Shown piece after piece: positions 7,582 to 16,603 of a DNA stretch of 20,696 bases. Every line of letters begins with the position of its first letter. Position 1 is the stretch's first letter. Source of the stretch: Acidithiobacillus_B sp049965315 (GTDB lineage: Bacteria; Pseudomonadota; Gammaproteobacteria; Acidithiobacillales; Acidithiobacillaceae); contig NZ_JBMFWL010000037.1 of assembly GCF_049965315.1 (NCBI RefSeq), positions 1-20,696 of the forward strand, read 5' to 3'. Below the pieces are notes generated by a model that saw nothing but the letters and a program-made list of their open reading frames with translations, had not been told where the DNA came from and ran no database searches. The translations under genes were made by a program, and so were the position numbers.

Positions 7582-10500
7582 TCAGCCCGGCAAGACCGTT
7601 TTCTTCTTCATCGGCGCCCAGCGCTCCTTGAGCCCCTCGAAGAAGACATAAAAGGCCGGCGTTACGTAGAGGGTGAGGAACTGCGAGACGATGATGCCCC
7701 CCGCCACGGCGATGCCCAGGGGGGTGCGCGACTCGGAGCCCGTGCCGAAGCCGATGGCGATGGGGAGGATGCCGAGGACGGCGGCGAGGTTGGTCATCAT
7801 GATGGGGCGAAAGCGGGTCACGCAGGCATCGACAATGGCATCCAGGGCGCTGGCCCCTTCGCGGCGGCGGGCGATGGCGAAGTCGATCATGATGATGCCA
7901 TTCTTCTTCACCAGCCCCACCAGCATGATGATGCCCACGAAGCTGAAGAGATCCAGCTCCTTGTGAAAGATCCACAGCGCCAGCAGGGCGCCGAAACCGG
8001 CCAGGGGCAGGGCGGTGAGGATGGTGAGGGGGTGGATGAAGTCCTCGTAGAGGATGGCGAGGATGGCGTAGATGAGGGCCACGGTGGCGAGCAGCAGCAG
8101 CGGCAGGCTGGAATTGGACTGTTGGAAGGCGGCCGCCGTACCGCCGAAATCCCCCTGCACCGTGGGGGGCAGGATCTTTTGCGCCGTCGCCTGCACGGCG
8201 CTGGTGGCCTGGCCGATGGAAAGCCCCGGGGCCAGATTGAAGGAGAGGGTAACGCTGGGCAGCAGGTTGTAATGGCTGATGCTCAGGGGGCCCACCCCAT
8301 AAGAGAACTGCGCCAGGGCCGCCAGGGGCACGAGGCCGGTGCTGCCCGGCACGGTGATGGCCGACAGTGCGCCGATATTTTGCTGAAACTGCCGGGCGAG
8401 GTCGAGGATCACTTCGTATTGGTTGGTGGCGGCATAGATGGTCCCCACCTGCGTCCCGCCAAAGGCGAAGTTCAAGGCCTGCTCGATGGCCTGGGGGGTT
8501 ACCCCCAGGGCCTGGGCGCGCTGGTGGAGGATCTTCACCTCGATCTCGGGGTTGGCCAGTTGCAGGTCGCTGTTCACGTTCTGCAGGCCGGGGATGCGCC
8601 GCAGGGCCGCCTCCAGGCGGGGCGCGACGCTGTCCAGGGTCTCCTGATCCTCTCCCTGGAGGACATACTGATAGCGGGACTGGGAGGATACGGGCCCCAT
8701 CTGGATGGCGGGGGGCAATTGGAAACTGGCCTCGACGCCGGGGAAGCGGGCGACGAGGCGGCGCAACTGCTGAATCACCTCTTCCCCGGCGGGCCGCTCC
8801 CCGCTGGGCTTCAGGCGGATGATGAGGCGGCCGCTGTTGGCCGAGCCGAAGGCCCCGGCGCCCTGGCCGGCGCTGGAGATGACCGAGTCCACCGCGGCAT
8901 TGTGGGTGATGGCGCCGGCAATGGCCTCCTGGGTCCGGGACAGATCGCCAAAGCTGATGCCCTGGGGGTACTGGAGATTGCCGCTGATGATGCCGCTGTC
9001 CTCACTGGGGATGAAGCCCTTGGGCAGGATCACGAAGAGGGCGATCATGGCCACGAAACTCAGCAAGGCACCCAGGTAGATCCAGCCGCGCCGCCCCAGG
9101 GCCGCGCGCAGGCTGCGCCCATACCAGTCGCGCAGGCGGGCGAAGCCGCGCTCGAAGGCCGTAGGGTCGGCCACGCGCACCCGCAGATAGCGGGCGCAGA
9201 GCATGGGGGTGAGGCTGAGGGAGATGGCGCCGGAGAGCAGGATCACCACGGCGATGGTCACCCCGAACTCGCGGAAGAGCCGGCCGACGATGCCGCCCAT
9301 GACGAGGAAGGGCAAAAAGACCACGGCCAAGGAGAGGGTCATGGCCAAGACCGTGAAGCCGATCTCGCGGCTGCCATGGAGGGCGGCGGTGAAGGGCGCT
9401 TCGCCATGTTCCTCGTGACGGGCGATGTTTTCGAGCATGACCACGGCGTCATCCACCACGAAACCCACCGAGAGGGTGAGGGCGAGGAGGGTGAGGGTGT
9501 TGAGGGTATAGCCGAACTCCATCATGAGCGCAAAGGTGCCGAGGATGGAGGTCGGAATGGCCAGGGCGCCGATGAGGGTGGGGCTCTTGCGCGCGAGAAA
9601 GAGCCACAGCACCCCGGCCACCAGCAGCGACGCGAGCAGGAGGGTGAGTTCCACCTCTTCCACCGCCGCGCGGATGTAGTCGGCCTTGTCGTAGACCACC
9701 CGCATCTGCGCCCCGCCGGGCAGGCTCGCCTGCAGGCGCGGCAGATCCCGGGCAATGGCGCTGGAGATGGCCACCGTATCGGCATCGGGCTGGCGCACCA
9801 CGGCGAGGACGATGGCCCGGTCGCGGCCGAGCCAGGTGGCGATCTGGTCGTTGTCCACGCCGTTGCTGACCTCGGCAATGGCATTCAGGGGCACCACCGC
9901 GCCGTTGGCGAAGTTCAGCGGCATGTCCTGAAAGGCCGCCGCGTCATTGAGCTGGCCATGGACATTCACGGCGAAATTGCGGACCTCGCCGAGGAGATTG
10001 CCCTGGGGCAGGTTGACATTGTGGCTGGCAATGGCCTGGGAGAGGCCCTGCAGGGAGATGCCCCGCGCCTGCATGGCGTAGGGATTGGCGTGGATGCGCA
10101 CGGCATAGTTTTGCTCGCCGAAGACCTGTACCTGGGCCACGCCGGGGATGCCGGAGATGGCCGGCACCAGGCGGTCCACCGCATACTGGTTGAGGCGGTA
10201 GATGGGCATGGTGGGAGCGGATACGGCAATGAATTCGATGGGTGCCGCCGACGGGTTGAGCTGCTTCACGAAAGGCAGGCTGGGCATGCCCGGCGGCAGG
10301 AGATGGGCGGCCTGGGTGACGGCATTTTGCACATTCTGGGTGGCGACGTTGATGTCCTGGGAGAGGTCGAACTGCAGGACGACGCGGGTCGAGCCGCTGC
10401 TGCTCACCGAGCTCATCGCGCTCAGGCCCGGGATGGCTGAAAACTGTTTCTCCAGGGGCGTGGCCACGGCGCTGGCCATGGTCTGGGGGCTCGCGCCGGG

Positions 10501-10653
10501 GAGGCTGGCGGCCACCATGACGGTGGGGAAATCGACGCTGGGCAGCAACGCCACGGGCAGGCGCAGGAAGGCGAAAATGCCGAAGACCATCAAGCCCGCC
10601 ACCAGGATCACGGTCATCACCGGGCGGCGGATGAACGGGGCCGAAAGATTCAC
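7582..10653 (-). CDS. RND multidrug efflux pump, inner-membrane subunit (MdtB/MdtC-like, HAE1 type)
   Basis: This 1023-aa protein is the proton-driven pump of a tripartite RND efflux complex. The N-terminus (NLSAPFIRRPVMTVILVAGL) is the first membrane helix. It is followed by the RND signature LPSVDFPTVMVAASLPGASP and by the periplasmic pore/docking domain. The second membrane bundle holds LSVGFVVDDAVVMLENIARH, with the proton-relay pair D401-D402. From memory the sequence resembles MdtB/MdtC more than the metal-exporting CusA group, so drug or amphiphile export is likelier than metal export, but the substrate is unknown. Translation starts at GTG 10653, which overlaps the adaptor stop codon as GTGA, implying translational coupling. 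It is the last gene of the minus-strand operon. Confidence 0.94.
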   Translation of the reverse strand: MNLSAPFIRRPVMTVILVAGLMVFGIFAFLRLPVALLPSVDFPTVMVAASLPGASPQTMASAVATPLEKQFSAIPGLSAMSSVSSSGSTRVVLQFDLSQDINVATQNVQNAVTQAAHLLPPGMPSLPFVKQLNPSAAPIEFIAVSAPTMPIYRLNQYAVDRLVPAISGIPGVAQVQVFGEQNYAVRIHANPYAMQARGISLQGLSQAIASHNVNLPQGNLLGEVRNFAVNVHGQLNDAAAFQDMPLNFANGAVVPLNAIAEVSNGVDNDQIATWLGRDRAIVLAVVRQPDADTVAISSAIARDLPRLQASLPGGAQMRVVYDKADYIRAAVEEVELTLLLASLLVAGVLWLFLARKSPTLIGALAIPTSILGTFALMMEFGYTLNTLTLLALTLSVGFVVDDAVVMLENIARHEEHGEAPFTAALHGSREIGFTVLAMTLSLAVVFLPFLVMGGIVGRLFREFGVTIAVVILLSGAISLSLTPMLCARYLRVRVADPTAFERGFARLRDWYGRSLRAALGRRGWIYLGALLSFVAMIALFVILPKGFIPSEDSGIISGNLQYPQGISFGDLSRTQEAIAGAITHNAAVDSVISSAGQGAGAFGSANSGRLIIRLKPSGERPAGEEVIQQLRRLVARFPGVEASFQLPPAIQMGPVSSQSRYQYVLQGEDQETLDSVAPRLEAALRRIPGLQNVNSDLQLANPEIEVKILHQRAQALGVTPQAIEQALNFAFGGTQVGTIYAATNQYEVILDLARQFQQNIGALSAITVPGSTGLVPLAALAQFSYGVGPLSISHYNLLPSVTLSFNLAPGLSIGQATSAVQATAQKILPPTVQGDFGGTAAAFQQSNSSLPLLLLATVALIYAILAILYEDFIHPLTILTALPLAGFGALLALWIFHKELDLFSFVGIIMLVGLVKKNGIIMIDFAIARRREGASALDAIVDACVTRFRPIMMTNLAAVLGILPIAIGFGTGSESRTPLGIAVAGGIIVSQFLTLYVTPAFYVFFEGLKERWAPMKKKTVLPG

Positions 10654-11801
10654 GGTTGCGCCTCCGGCGCCGGCTGGGGGCCTTTGCGCGTCTTGGCAGC
10701 GGCCGGCGCCACCTTGACCGGAGCCCCCGGGTAGACGCGGGTGGGGACGGGATAAATGATCGGAGTGGCGGGGGACAATCCCTGCACCACGGCGCTGCCG
10801 GTTTCTTCCCAGAGTACGTCCACCGGTCGGGTTTCGGCCTTGCCGGCCGCCACGACATAGACATAGGCCCCCTTGGGCCCTTGCTGGATGGCCCCCACGG
10901 GCAGAACGGGGGCGACCGCCAGATGCTGCACCGGCATCTGCACCAAGACATACTGGCCCGGCCAGAGGGCCAGTTGGGCATTGGCCGCGCTGGCCTGCAG
11001 GGCCACCGTCCCAGTGCCGGCCCCCACGGTGTTGTCCACAAAGATCAGCCGCGCGCGGTCGATCTGCTGCCGGCTGCTTTCGTCCAGCACCGGGAGGGGT
11101 GCCGCTGTTGCCTGGGCCGCCCGTGCCGCGTCCAGGAGGTTCTGGGGCACGCTGAAATTGATGGCGATGGGTTGGATCTGATTGATGGTGGTCAAGACCG
11201 TCTGATTGGCCACCACCAGATTGCCGGCCTTGACTTGGGCCTGGCCGATGCGCCCGCTGATGGGCGCGGTGATGCGCGTATAGGACAGGTTCAGCGCCGC
11301 CTGCTGCACGGCGGCCCGATCCGCCTGCACCTGGGCTGCGGCGGCCTCGGCCTGGGAAACGGCCTGATCATAGCTCTGGCGGGTGATGAAGTCCTTGGCC
11401 ACCAGCGGCCGGTCCTGGTCCACCAGCTTTTGGTTATAGCTGGCGGTGGCCAGGTCCGCGGCCACCTTGGCCTGGGCCTGGGCCAGGGCGGCGCGGGCCT
11501 GGTCGGGGCTGATGGTGAACAGGAGCTGGCCTTTGTGCACCACGCCGCCCGGCAGGAAATGGACGCCGCTGAGCATGCCCGAGGTCTGGGGAATGATCTG
11601 CGCCGTCTGCAGCGGCGTCACCGTCCCCAGAAAGCCCTCGTAATGGGTCATGGGGCGTGTCTGGATTACCACGGTCTGCACTGCCAGCGTCGGCGGCGCC
11701 TGCTTCGCCTTGTTTTGGCAGCCCGCCAGCAGCAGGCCGGCGAGGCCGAGCAGCGCGAGGGCCAGGGGGCTGCGCAGGGGGAAGCGGAGAAGGGTACTCA
11801 T
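10650..11801 (-). CDS. RND efflux periplasmic adaptor (membrane fusion) lipoprotein
   Basis: This 383-aa membrane fusion protein links the RND pump to the outer-membrane channel. The N-terminus is a lipoprotein signal: a hydrophobic stretch (about 11-27), then LAGC with Cys28 as lipidation site. QTSGMLSGVHFLPGGVVHKG is the biotinyl-lipoyl half, followed by a coiled-coil hairpin rich in Ala/Gln (about 105-170). The second lipoyl half contains YTRITAPISGRIGQAQVKAG, the hallmark of this family. The tail is Pro/Ala/Lys-rich. The start overlaps the stop of the upstream outer-membrane factor gene by 4 nt (ATGA), and the stop overlaps the pump start (GTGA). Gene order OMF-adaptor-pump makes a self-contained tripartite system. 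Confidence 0.93.
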   Translation of the reverse strand: MSTLLRFPLRSPLALALLGLAGLLLAGCQNKAKQAPPTLAVQTVVIQTRPMTHYEGFLGTVTPLQTAQIIPQTSGMLSGVHFLPGGVVHKGQLLFTISPDQARAALAQAQAKVAADLATASYNQKLVDQDRPLVAKDFITRQSYDQAVSQAEAAAAQVQADRAAVQQAALNLSYTRITAPISGRIGQAQVKAGNLVVANQTVLTTINQIQPIAINFSVPQNLLDAARAAQATAAPLPVLDESSRQQIDRARLIFVDNTVGAGTGTVALQASAANAQLALWPGQYVLVQMPVQHLAVAPVLPVGAIQQGPKGAYVYVVAAGKAETRPVDVLWEETGSAVVQGLSPATPIIYPVPTRVYPGAPVKVAPAAAKTRKGPQPAPEAQP

Positions 11802-13222
11802 GGTTTGGCTGCTCCCAGGGGCATGCCCACCGCCTGCGTGAGTTGCGCGAGGGCGACATAGCTGGTGACGAGATTTTGAATGAGGGTATTGCGCGCCTGG
11901 GCCAGGGCGGCCTCGGCTTGTAGGACATCCTGAATGGTGGCTTGGCCGACCTTGTACTGAGCCTGCACCACCTCCAGGGCCTTGCGGGCGTTTTCCAGGC
12001 CGCTGCGGGCACCGGGATAGGCGGCCAGGGCCCCGCGAAAACTGTGGTAATCCTGCCAGACCGCCAGCATCGCCGTGTTGCGGCTGTTGGCCAGATTGGC
12101 CCTGGCTTGCTCTTCCTGTGCCCGGGCCTGGCGGATCTGGTAGTGGGTGTTGTAGCCGTTGAAGATCGGTACCGTCAGGGTGAAACCGACGGTCCAGGTG
12201 TCGGCGGGCCGAAAGCCGCCTTGAAAGAGGTAACCGTAATTGCTGCTTACCCCCAGGCTGGGCAGGCCGCTCGCCTGGGCGCTGCGTAGATTGGCCTGGG
12301 CTGCTGCGACTTGAGCCCGAGCCTCCTGCAGGGCCGGATTGGCGCGCAGGGCCGCCTGCATGAGATCCTCCGCCCCTTGCCCGGGGGCGGGGGGGGTGCG
12401 CGTGTCATCCAGGGGGGCGATGCGCAGGAGGGTATCGGGCGCCAGACCGCAGGCGTTGGCCAGCGCCCCCCGGCTGGCTGCCACCGTCTGCTCCTGGGCG
12501 GCCAGGGCCGACTGGGCCTGGGCCAGGGAAGCCCGCGCCTGATAGAGGGCACCAATGGTCGCTTGACCGGCACGGTACAGCAGTTCCGCGGCGTCCAGAT
12601 TGTTCCGGCTTTCCGCCAGGGTCTTGCGATCCGCCTCCAGCAGGGCCTCGTTGCCCAGCAGTTGGTAATAGCTTTGGGCCACCGCAAAGGCCACCTGCTG
12701 GATGTCCTGATTCTGCGTGTAGCCAGCCACCCAGGTTTGGGCGCGGGCCGCGTCTACCTTGGCGGCCCGCAGGCCGAAGTCCCAGAGGGTGTAGCTCAGG
12801 CTCAGGTTGGGGTTGGCGCTGTTGCGCGCCGGCACCGTGAATCCCGCCGTGGAGGCCGCTTGGCGGCGGGTAAGATTGGTATTGAGGGAGAGGGTGGGCA
12901 GCCAGGCGCTCTCGGCCATGCCCAGGGCGGCGGCCTGGGCCTTGAGGCCCGCCCAGGCCGCCGCGGTTTGCGGATTGTGCTCCAGGGCGTAATTGCTGAG
13001 TTGCGCCAGGCTCCAGGTCTGTCCCTGCTCCTGCGCCGGCAGGCTTGCCGCCGCGGGGAGCGCCGGGAGTTGCGGATGGTGCTCCCACAGTCGGGCGGGG
13101 CCGGAGCCCACTTCATCGCCGGTGGCGAAGGGGTCCTCCACCCAGGCGCCGATGCCCGCATGGGCCGTTGCACACAAGCCCAGCCATGCCAGGGAAAAAA
13201 TCACCGGGATTCCGTATCGCAC
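11798..13222 (-). CDS. TolC-family outer-membrane efflux channel protein
   Basis: This 474-aa outer-membrane factor is the exit duct of the efflux complex. Residues 1-22 form a Sec signal peptide ending in AHA. The body contains two related OEP repeats: the first includes SLNTNLTRRQAAS and LSYTLWDFGLRAAKVDAARA, the second includes SSNYGYLFQGGF and FTLTVPIFNGYNTHYQIRQA. Each is followed by long Ala/Gln-rich helices typical of the periplasmic tunnel. Translation is taken from GTG 13222 because GGGAGG sits 5 nt upstream; the nearby ATG at 13227 is out of frame. It is the first gene of the minus-strand operon and is divergent from the Spy-like/two-component genes, with about 264 nt of shared control region. 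Confidence 0.92.
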   Translation of the reverse strand: MRYGIPVIFSLAWLGLCATAHAGIGAWVEDPFATGDEVGSGPARLWEHHPQLPALPAAASLPAQEQGQTWSLAQLSNYALEHNPQTAAAWAGLKAQAAALGMAESAWLPTLSLNTNLTRRQAASTAGFTVPARNSANPNLSLSYTLWDFGLRAAKVDAARAQTWVAGYTQNQDIQQVAFAVAQSYYQLLGNEALLEADRKTLAESRNNLDAAELLYRAGQATIGALYQARASLAQAQSALAAQEQTVAASRGALANACGLAPDTLLRIAPLDDTRTPPAPGQGAEDLMQAALRANPALQEARAQVAAAQANLRSAQASGLPSLGVSSNYGYLFQGGFRPADTWTVGFTLTVPIFNGYNTHYQIRQARAQEEQARANLANSRNTAMLAVWQDYHSFRGALAAYPGARSGLENARKALEVVQAQYKVGQATIQDVLQAEAALAQARNTLIQNLVTSYVALAQLTQAVGMPLGAAKP

Positions 13223-13304
13223 CGCATCCTCCCACCTGCCATCGGGCAGGGCCTATTCTCAACGATCCCCGGTAGGGAGGAAAGACCATGCGGCGGGGTA
13301 AATT

Positions 13305-13319
13305 GTTACAAGTCGTTAA
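13305..13319. promoter_or_regulatory. Candidate response-regulator box (direct repeat), efflux-operon side
   Basis: GTTAC-AAGTC-GTTAA is a direct repeat of a 5-nt unit with 10-bp period, as OmpR/CpxR-type regulators bind. It lies about 83-97 nt upstream of the efflux-operon start. The flanking GTAAATTGTTAC (13298-13309) is also an imperfect inverted repeat. Binding by the neighbouring response regulator is inference. Confidence 0.35.
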
Positions 13320-13382
13320 TCCTGAGCACGGTCGTTGGCGGAGATATTTCCCCTTGCGAGTTCCGGGAGGCGGGCCGCCATT

Positions 13383-13397
13383 TTTACAACTATTCAC
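13383..13397. promoter_or_regulatory. CpxR-like box upstream of the Spy-like gene
   Basis: TTTAC-AACTA-TTCAC matches the reverse complement of the known CpxR box (GTAAA-N5-GTAAA) with one mismatch. It lies in an AT-rich patch inside an otherwise GC-rich gap, about 90 nt upstream of the Spy-like start. A perfect TTGACA (13435-13440) occurs downstream but has no obvious -10 at the right distance. Control by the adjacent OmpR/CpxR-type regulator is inferred. Confidence 0.4.
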
Positions 13398-13447
13398 AAT
13401 TTAGCACTGGCGACGGGTCCCCTTTCGCAGTAGCTTGACAGACGTTC

Positions 13448-13466
13448 GGAGGGGATGGTCCCCTCC
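13448..13466 (+). promoter_or_regulatory. 5'-leader hairpin before the Spy-like gene
   Basis: GGAGGGG (13448-13454) pairs perfectly with CCCCTCC (13460-13466) around ATGGT. The ribosome site GAGGAG (13473-13478) lies six nt further on. The CTCC in the 3' arm could alternatively pair with that ribosome site, so a translation switch is conceivable. It could equally be a simple stem or an operator. Confidence 0.35.
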
Positions 13467-13486
13467 ACAACAGAGGAGTAGCCGTC

Positions 13487-14011
13487 ATGAATCTGAGCAA
13501 AACCACCTTTTCCCTGCTGCTGTTGGGCACCCTTGGCCTAGGCCTGGCCCCGGCCCTCGCCGCCGCTGCGCCGGCCCCCGCCACGGGACCCGGAATGATG
13601 GGTGCGGGGCCCACGGGTGCCGGTCCCATGGGCGGCGGTCCCCGCGCCATGCAAAAAGGCCGGTGGCTGAAGGAAGCCCCCGTTCCCATGCTCATGCCCA
13701 TCGTCTTCCGCCACATGGCCGAACTGAATCTGAGCGCCGAACAGAAAAAGGCCCTGGAAGACTGGCGGACGCATCAGGTGGCCCAGGGGCAGAAATGGCG
13801 GGGTTCGATGCTGGAGCACAACCGCGCCCTGCGCGATGCCCTGCTCAAGGGCGAGACGGGCGAGGCCCTGGCGCCCCTCAAGGCGGCCGTCGACAAGGAC
13901 CATCGGGAAATGCTGGAGCACGGCATCCGGCAGGTGGAGTTCCTGCACCATACCCTGACGCCGGAACAGTGGGAAAAGGTCACCACCCTCTACACGCAAA
14001 TGGGTAGATAA
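13487..14011 (+). CDS. Spy/CpxP-like periplasmic stress protein with a Gly/Met-rich segment
   Basis: This encodes 174 aa. Residues 1 to about 26 are a Sec signal peptide, so the mature protein is periplasmic. Two LTxxQ-type motifs, LSAEQ (82-86) and LTPEQ (157-161), lie in a helical domain. This pair is the signature of the Spy/CpxP/ZraP family, whose members are periplasmic chaperones or feedback regulators of envelope-stress kinases. Between signal and domain is a Gly/Pro/Met-rich linker (about 33-58, with Met37, 38, 48, 55) that could bind soft metals such as copper; this is inference. GAGGAG at 13473-13478 precedes the ATG. The stop codon directly abuts the response-regulator ATG (TAAATG), so the genes are probably one operon, as with cpxP and cpxRA partners elsewhere. 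Confidence 0.82.
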   Translation: MNLSKTTFSLLLLGTLGLGLAPALAAAAPAPATGPGMMGAGPTGAGPMGGGPRAMQKGRWLKEAPVPMLMPIVFRHMAELNLSAEQKKALEDWRTHQVAQGQKWRGSMLEHNRALRDALLKGETGEALAPLKAAVDKDHREMLEHGIRQVEFLHHTLTPEQWEKVTTLYTQMGR

Positions 14012-14730
<719 letters not shown>

Positions 14731-14734
<4 letters not shown>

Positions 14735-14772
14735 GTCGCAAAATCCCCTGGCAATTGCCGAATCTACCATGA
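14731..14772 (+). CDS. 13-codon mini-ORF bridging the regulator and kinase genes
   Basis: ATG 14731 overlaps the regulator stop codon as ATGA and follows GGGAG (14721-14725) at normal spacing. The frame reads MSRKIPWQLPNLP and ends at TGA 14770-14772, which itself overlaps the kinase ATG (14769) as ATGA. The kinase ATG has no ribosome site of its own. The arrangement suggests that ribosomes reach the kinase through the mini-ORF, which would keep kinase levels below regulator levels. Alternatives: chance, or a one-base indel having separated an original kinase start at 14731. The overlaps are seen directly; the function is inferred. Confidence 0.4.
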
Positions 14773-16040
14773 AAACTCCACGGCTATGGCCCGACACCCT
14801 CTTCATGCGCATGTTTCTGCTCATTGCCGGACTCCTGGTGCTGAGCCAGATTGCCGTGTACTGGTTTTTCAACATCTATCAGATCAATCCCCGGGCCGAG
14901 ATGCTGGCCAGGCAGTGGGCGCAAACCCAGACCATCGTCGCCGCCCTCCAGCCCGCCCAAGTGGAAGCCCTGCGCGACCGCTTGCAGCAAGAGGGCATGA
15001 CCTTGAGTCCAGCCGCTGCCGTTCGGGGGCATAGCCCCAAAATGGCCATTCTCCAAACCACCCTCGCCCGGATGCGGCAACTGCTGGGTCCCCAGGCCGA
15101 ATTGCTGGTGGATTATCCCCATGGGCGTCTCTGGTTGCGCCTCAGCCCCGCATCTCCCCTGGCTGTGGGCGTGGCCCTTCCGGCGCCGGCCGCTTTGCCC
15201 CTCCCCTGGCTCAAACTGACGGCCATCGTCCTGCTCTCCCTCCTCGGCGCCTTCCTCACGGTCCGGCAGGTGGCGCGCCCCCTCACGCGCCTCATGAACA
15301 GCGTCGAGCGCATGGGCCGGGAAGATCCGCCCCCCACCGTGCCGGAAACCGGCCCCGCGGACGTGCGCCGACTGGCAACGCGCTTCAACCAGCTCCTGCG
15401 GGATCTCTATCAGCTCTGGAAAGAGCGCGAACTCGTTTTGGTGGGTGTTTCCCACGACCTGCGCACGCCGCTCACCCGCCTGCGCCTGGCGGCGGAGTTT
15501 TTGCCTTCCGACAGCGAGGCGCGCGGGGAGATCGTGGCCAATGTTCGCGAAATGGACGGGGTCATCGCCCAGTTCCTCGACTATGCCCGCAGTGGTCGCG
15601 AGGAGGATCTGGAACCCGGCGACCTCGCCCAACTCCTCCGGGAACTGGTCGAGCGTTATCACGACCAGACGGAGCTTACCCTGCACCTGCCCCGAGAGCC
15701 CCTGCCCACCGTTGCCTTCCAACCCATCGGCCTCGCCCGGGCCGTGCAAAACCTCATCGAAAACGCCTTGCGCCATGGCGCCGGTCCCATCGACATCCGC
15801 GCCGAACGGCGGCCCGGCGCGCTACTCGTCACCGTGCGCGATCATGGCCCCGGCATCCCCGAAGCCATCCTGCCGCGCATCCGCGCCCCCTTCGCCCAGG
15901 CCGGCCAGGGTGGCGGCATCGGTTTGGGGCTCGCCATCGTCGAACGCATCATCAGCCGCCACGGCGGCCATCTGTCCCTGCGCAATACTTCCGAGGGCGG
16001 CCTGGAAGCCACCCTGCACCTGCCCTGTCCGCGCCCATGA
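14769..16040 (+). CDS. EnvZ-like membrane sensor histidine kinase
   Basis: This 423-aa inner-membrane kinase is the partner of the upstream response regulator. Membrane helix 1 is about 12-34, a periplasmic sensor loop about 35-146, helix 2 about 147-165, and HAMP about 166-218. The dimerisation/phospho-acceptor motif LVGVSHDLRTPLTRLRL holds His229. The ATPase domain has the N-box NLIENALRHG, the G1 box DHGPGIPE and the G2 box GGGIGLGLAIVERI. This order is that of EnvZ/CpxA-type kinases. ATG 14769 puts a short basic N-terminus before helix 1; longer upstream in-frame starts would lie inside the regulator gene. There is no ribosome site, but the start overlaps a 13-codon mini-ORF. The periplasmic loop presumably senses the stress handled by the Spy-like protein and efflux pump. 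Confidence 0.92.
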   Translation: MKTPRLWPDTLFMRMFLLIAGLLVLSQIAVYWFFNIYQINPRAEMLARQWAQTQTIVAALQPAQVEALRDRLQQEGMTLSPAAAVRGHSPKMAILQTTLARMRQLLGPQAELLVDYPHGRLWLRLSPASPLAVGVALPAPAALPLPWLKLTAIVLLSLLGAFLTVRQVARPLTRLMNSVERMGREDPPPTVPETGPADVRRLATRFNQLLRDLYQLWKERELVLVGVSHDLRTPLTRLRLAAEFLPSDSEARGEIVANVREMDGVIAQFLDYARSGREEDLEPGDLAQLLRELVERYHDQTELTLHLPREPLPTVAFQPIGLARAVQNLIENALRHGAGPIDIRAERRPGALLVTVRDHGPGIPEAILPRIRAPFAQAGQGGGIGLGLAIVERIISRHGGHLSLRNTSEGGLEATLHLPCPRP

Positions 16041-16044
16041 AGCC

Positions 16045-16076
16045 AAAAAACGGCAGAGAGGGCAGGGATTCTGCCG
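16045..16076 (-). terminator. Intrinsic terminator for the minus-strand membrane-protein gene
   Basis: On the minus strand, CGGCAGA (16076-16070) pairs with TCTGCCG (16057-16051) around a 12-nt loop and is followed by six T (16050-16045). This is a standard intrinsic terminator for leftward transcription. It starts 4 nt past the kinase stop on the opposite strand. In the rightward direction there is no T-run. Confidence 0.7.
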
Positions 16077-16159
16077 CAGCTTCTGCGCAACTCATTGTTC
16101 CAGGAAAGAAAACTCTGGACCAGCAGGCGCCGGGTGCCCCCGATGGGAGCGCGTCGCGG

Positions 16160-16495
16160 CTAAGGGGTATCTTTGGCGGTCCCGGCCGGGCATAGCTTAC
16201 GCAGATTGGCTGCCTCTGCGGGGCTCAGTCGGTGCCATTTGATGTTGCCGCAGGAGCCGCTGATGGGTCCTTCCAGGGTGCCTTTTTGCACCACGGCGCC
16301 GCCTACGGGAAAATTGGGCACCGATTGGGTGGAGATGACGGGCGCCACGAGATGCATGGTGGCCGCAGGGGATTCCACCTTGGCCACTTTCGCCTGCTGA
16401 TTGCGCCACCAAAAGGCCAGAACCCCCGCGGCAAGCAACAAGAACAGGGCCACCATCACCCAGCCCCAGCGCCGGCCTTGTGCCGCTCCTTCCAT
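16160..16495 (-). CDS. Small single-pass membrane protein of unknown function
   Basis: This encodes 111 aa and I do not recognise the family. A short basic N-terminus is followed by one strong hydrophobic helix (about 12-31, WVMVALFLLLAAGVLAFWW). The roughly 80-residue tail is then likely periplasmic and holds two cysteines (in GSCGN and KLCPA) that could form a disulfide. A G-rich ribosome site lies about 7 nt upstream of ATG 16495. A terminator follows the gene. It lies 108 nt downstream of the 151-aa gene of the RuBisCO cluster on the same strand, so it may be transcribed with cbbM, but nothing in its sequence ties it to carbon fixation. Confidence 0.65.
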   Translation of the reverse strand: MEGAAQGRRWGWVMVALFLLLAAGVLAFWWRNQQAKVAKVESPAATMHLVAPVISTQSVPNFPVGGAVVQKGTLEGPISGSCGNIKWHRLSPAEAANLRKLCPAGTAKDTP

Positions 16496-16603
16496 AGCCT
16501 AACCCCCTTGCGGATATGCTGCTGATATAACTCCACCATAGCAGAAAAGTCTCATGACCATGGATAGACGGCCGTCAGCGGAAGGGATGGAAATGTCGGC
16601 CCG

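Noticed and set aside
7963..10440. 825-codon plus-strand frame opposite the RND pump
   Set aside because: It is rich in Gly, Asp, Glu and His with no recognisable domain, while the opposite strand encodes a complete RND transporter.
10656..13438. Long plus-strand frames opposite the adaptor and TolC-like genes
   Set aside because: These are shadows of the efflux operon, with no plausible ribosome sites or family motifs.
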